From Salmonella bongori NCTC 12419 (GTDB lineage: Bacteria; Pseudomonadota; Gammaproteobacteria; Enterobacterales; Enterobacteriaceae), in contig NC_015761.1 in the NCBI RefSeq assembly GCF_000252995.1, forward strand, positions 4,092,001 through 4,156,000: 64,000 nucleotides of DNA. Reading direction: 5' to 3'. The notes beneath the pieces are model-generated. The model had not been told where the DNA came from and did no database searches. It worked only from the letters and a program-made list of their open reading frames with translations. Numbering within the stretch: the first letter of the stretch is position 1; each line of letters starts with the position of its first letter. Positions 63,237-64,000 of the stretch are shown in pieces. A program made the translations under genes and the position numbers.

Positions 63237-63253
63237 CTTAAGGTTCGCTTAAT
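63237..63253 (+). promoter_or_regulatory. PmrA (BasR) box upstream of pmrR
   Basis: CTTAAG-GTTCG-CTTAAT matches the PmrA direct-repeat consensus CTTAAT-N5-CTTAAT with one mismatch. It is about 45 bases before pmrR. Confidence 0.9.
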
Positions 63254-63267
63254 CTCTCGCTGGCACA

Positions 63268-63293
63268 CTCTCCTCCATACCTTTGGAGGAGAG
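63268..63293 (+). promoter_or_regulatory. Hairpin over the pmrR ribosome-binding site
   Basis: CTCTCCTCC / GGAGGAGAG is a perfect 9-bp stem with an 8-base loop. The 3' arm contains the Shine-Dalgarno GGAGGA, and the ATG is at 63298. Whether the 5' arm is inside the transcript depends on the PmrA-driven start site. Confidence 0.6.
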
Positions 63294-63297
63294 CGTC

Positions 63298-63387
63298 ATG
63301 AAAAGCTATATTTATAAAAGTTTGACGACCCTGTGTAGTATGCTGATTGTCAGCAGTTTTATCTATGTGTGGGTTACAACGTATTAA
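63298..63387 (+). CDS. pmrR: PmrR, small membrane peptide inhibiting LpxT
   Basis: A 29-residue peptide, MKSYIYKSLTTLCSMLIVSS followed by FIYVWVTTY: a short basic start and one membrane helix. PmrR is known to be induced by PmrA and to inhibit LpxT, reducing lipid A 1-diphosphate so that other modifications can occur. GGAGGAGAGCGTC precedes the ATG, and the PmrA box above fits. It lies between proP and pmrB, as described in Salmonella. It is too short for ordinary gene calling. Confidence 0.9.
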   Translation: MKSYIYKSLTTLCSMLIVSSFIYVWVTTY

Positions 63388-63395
63388 ACGTCTGT

Positions 63396-64000
63396 TTATG
63401 CCTTTTTCAACAGCACCCAGGCGCGGGTGCCTGTTGTACCGGTACGGTTTTGCAGGAAAAACTGTCCCTGATGCAGTTGAGTGATGCGGCTAACGATGCT
63501 TAGTCCCAGCCCAATACCGCCATAACGGCTGTCCATTCGTACAAACGCCTCGCTTAACTTCCCGCATTTGCTTTCATCAATACCTGGCCCCTCGTCTTCG
63601 ACCGCCATGATAGCGTCGGGATCGGCGCTAATATGGAGGGTGATATGGGTTCCTTCCGGACTGTAGCGGTGCGCATTTTCTACCAGGTTTCGCAGCAGCA
63701 TACGCAGTAACGTCGCGTCGCCGCGTACCACCACATCCGCCGCGCTTTCCGGCAGCAATAGCGTTTGCTGGCGCGTTTCCAGCATGGTGTTCAGCTCATC
63801 GTAGGAGGGGAGAATCACATCTTCCAGCAGTTTTACTTCCTGATAATTACCGGAAGAGAATGACTGGCCCACGCGCGCCAGTTGCAGAAGTTGGGAGACA
63901 CTATCCATCATCTGGTCAAGACGGGCGATAAGCGGCGCGACATCAATATTGTGGGATTTTGACAATAACTCCAGATGCAAACGCACCCCCGCCAGTGGGG
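63396..64000 (-). CDS. pmrB: Sensor histidine kinase PmrB (BasS), N-terminus beyond window
   Basis: The C-terminal ~201 residues of the iron/low-pH sensor kinase that phosphorylates PmrA. The window ends within the dimerisation domain (PLAGVRLHLELLSKSHN), so the phospho-accepting His and the sensor lie outside. The ATPase domain is complete: N-box RMLLRNLVENAHRYSP, G1 VEDEGPGIDES, G2 RYGGIGLGLSIVSRI. The frame stays open to base 64000; the GTG at 63986 is an internal Val, not a start. Confidence 0.96.
   Translation of the reverse strand, partial: PLAGVRLHLELLSKSHNIDVAPLIARLDQMMDSVSQLLQLARVGQSFSSGNYQEVKLLEDVILPSYDELNTMLETRQQTLLLPESAADVVVRGDATLLRMLLRNLVENAHRYSPEGTHITLHISADPDAIMAVEDEGPGIDESKCGKLSEAFVRMDSRYGGIGLGLSIVSRITQLHQGQFFLQNRTGTTGTRAWVLLKKA

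Overview
The window is chromosomal DNA of an enterobacterium, almost certainly Salmonella enterica. The housekeeping genes are near-identical in size and order to the E. coli 91-93 min region, but the window also carries Salmonella pathogenicity island 4 (siiABCDEF) between ssb and yjcB, a cidAB-type cluster, a soxR-linked GST gene and lpxO. It opens inside dusA and closes inside pmrB (basS). Gene names rest on protein sequences I recognise. No database search was run.

Layout. 1-12.7 kb is core: dusA (partial), pspG with a sigma-54 promoter, qorA, dnaB, alr, tyrB, aphA, yjbQ-yjbR, an uncharacterised lipoprotein plus small cytoplasmic protein pair, and uvrA and ssb diverging from a LexA box. 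12.7-13.7 kb is an AT-rich island edge ending in a JUMPStart/ops element. 13.7-37.1 kb is the SPI-4 operon. SiiA and SiiB form a MotB/MotA-like proton channel; SiiC (outer-membrane channel), SiiD (adaptor) and SiiF (ABC ATPase) form a type I secretion machine; SiiE is its 5556-residue substrate, a giant adhesin of tandem immunoglobulin-like domains. 37.2-41.5 kb holds yjcB, an EAL phosphodiesterase, soxS/soxR around a SoxR palindrome, the SraL small RNA and a GST. 41.8-47.2 kb has ghxP, yjcE and a LysR-cidA-cidB group. 47.2-54.1 kb is the acetate module actP-yjcH-acs, a wrecked nrf operon and gltP. 54.1-58.4 kb has yjcO, the selenoprotein gene fdhF with UGA and SECIS, and lpxO. 58.6-61.3 kb is an eroded phn (C-P lyase) locus: yjdP, a phnP remnant, intact phnO, a phnN remnant, yjdN and yjdM. 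61.7-64 kb has proP, the 29-residue pmrR behind a PmrA box, and pmrB.

SPI-4 is a known system, and I see no wholly new multi-gene system. The points most worth a second look are smaller. The nrf operon has collapsed, with the nrfA signal-peptide region joined to nrfF and only the 3' half of nrfG left. Recognisable corpses of phnN and phnP flank an intact phnO. A hairpin with a UUCG loop buries the siiF Shine-Dalgarno, and another covers that of pmrR. Near-identical blocks of about 0.5-0.6 kb lie 1.2 and 3.0 kb apart within siiE. A perfect 13-bp inverted repeat lies upstream of yjcB, and a coding-like 39-codon fragment lies at the left edge of SPI-4.
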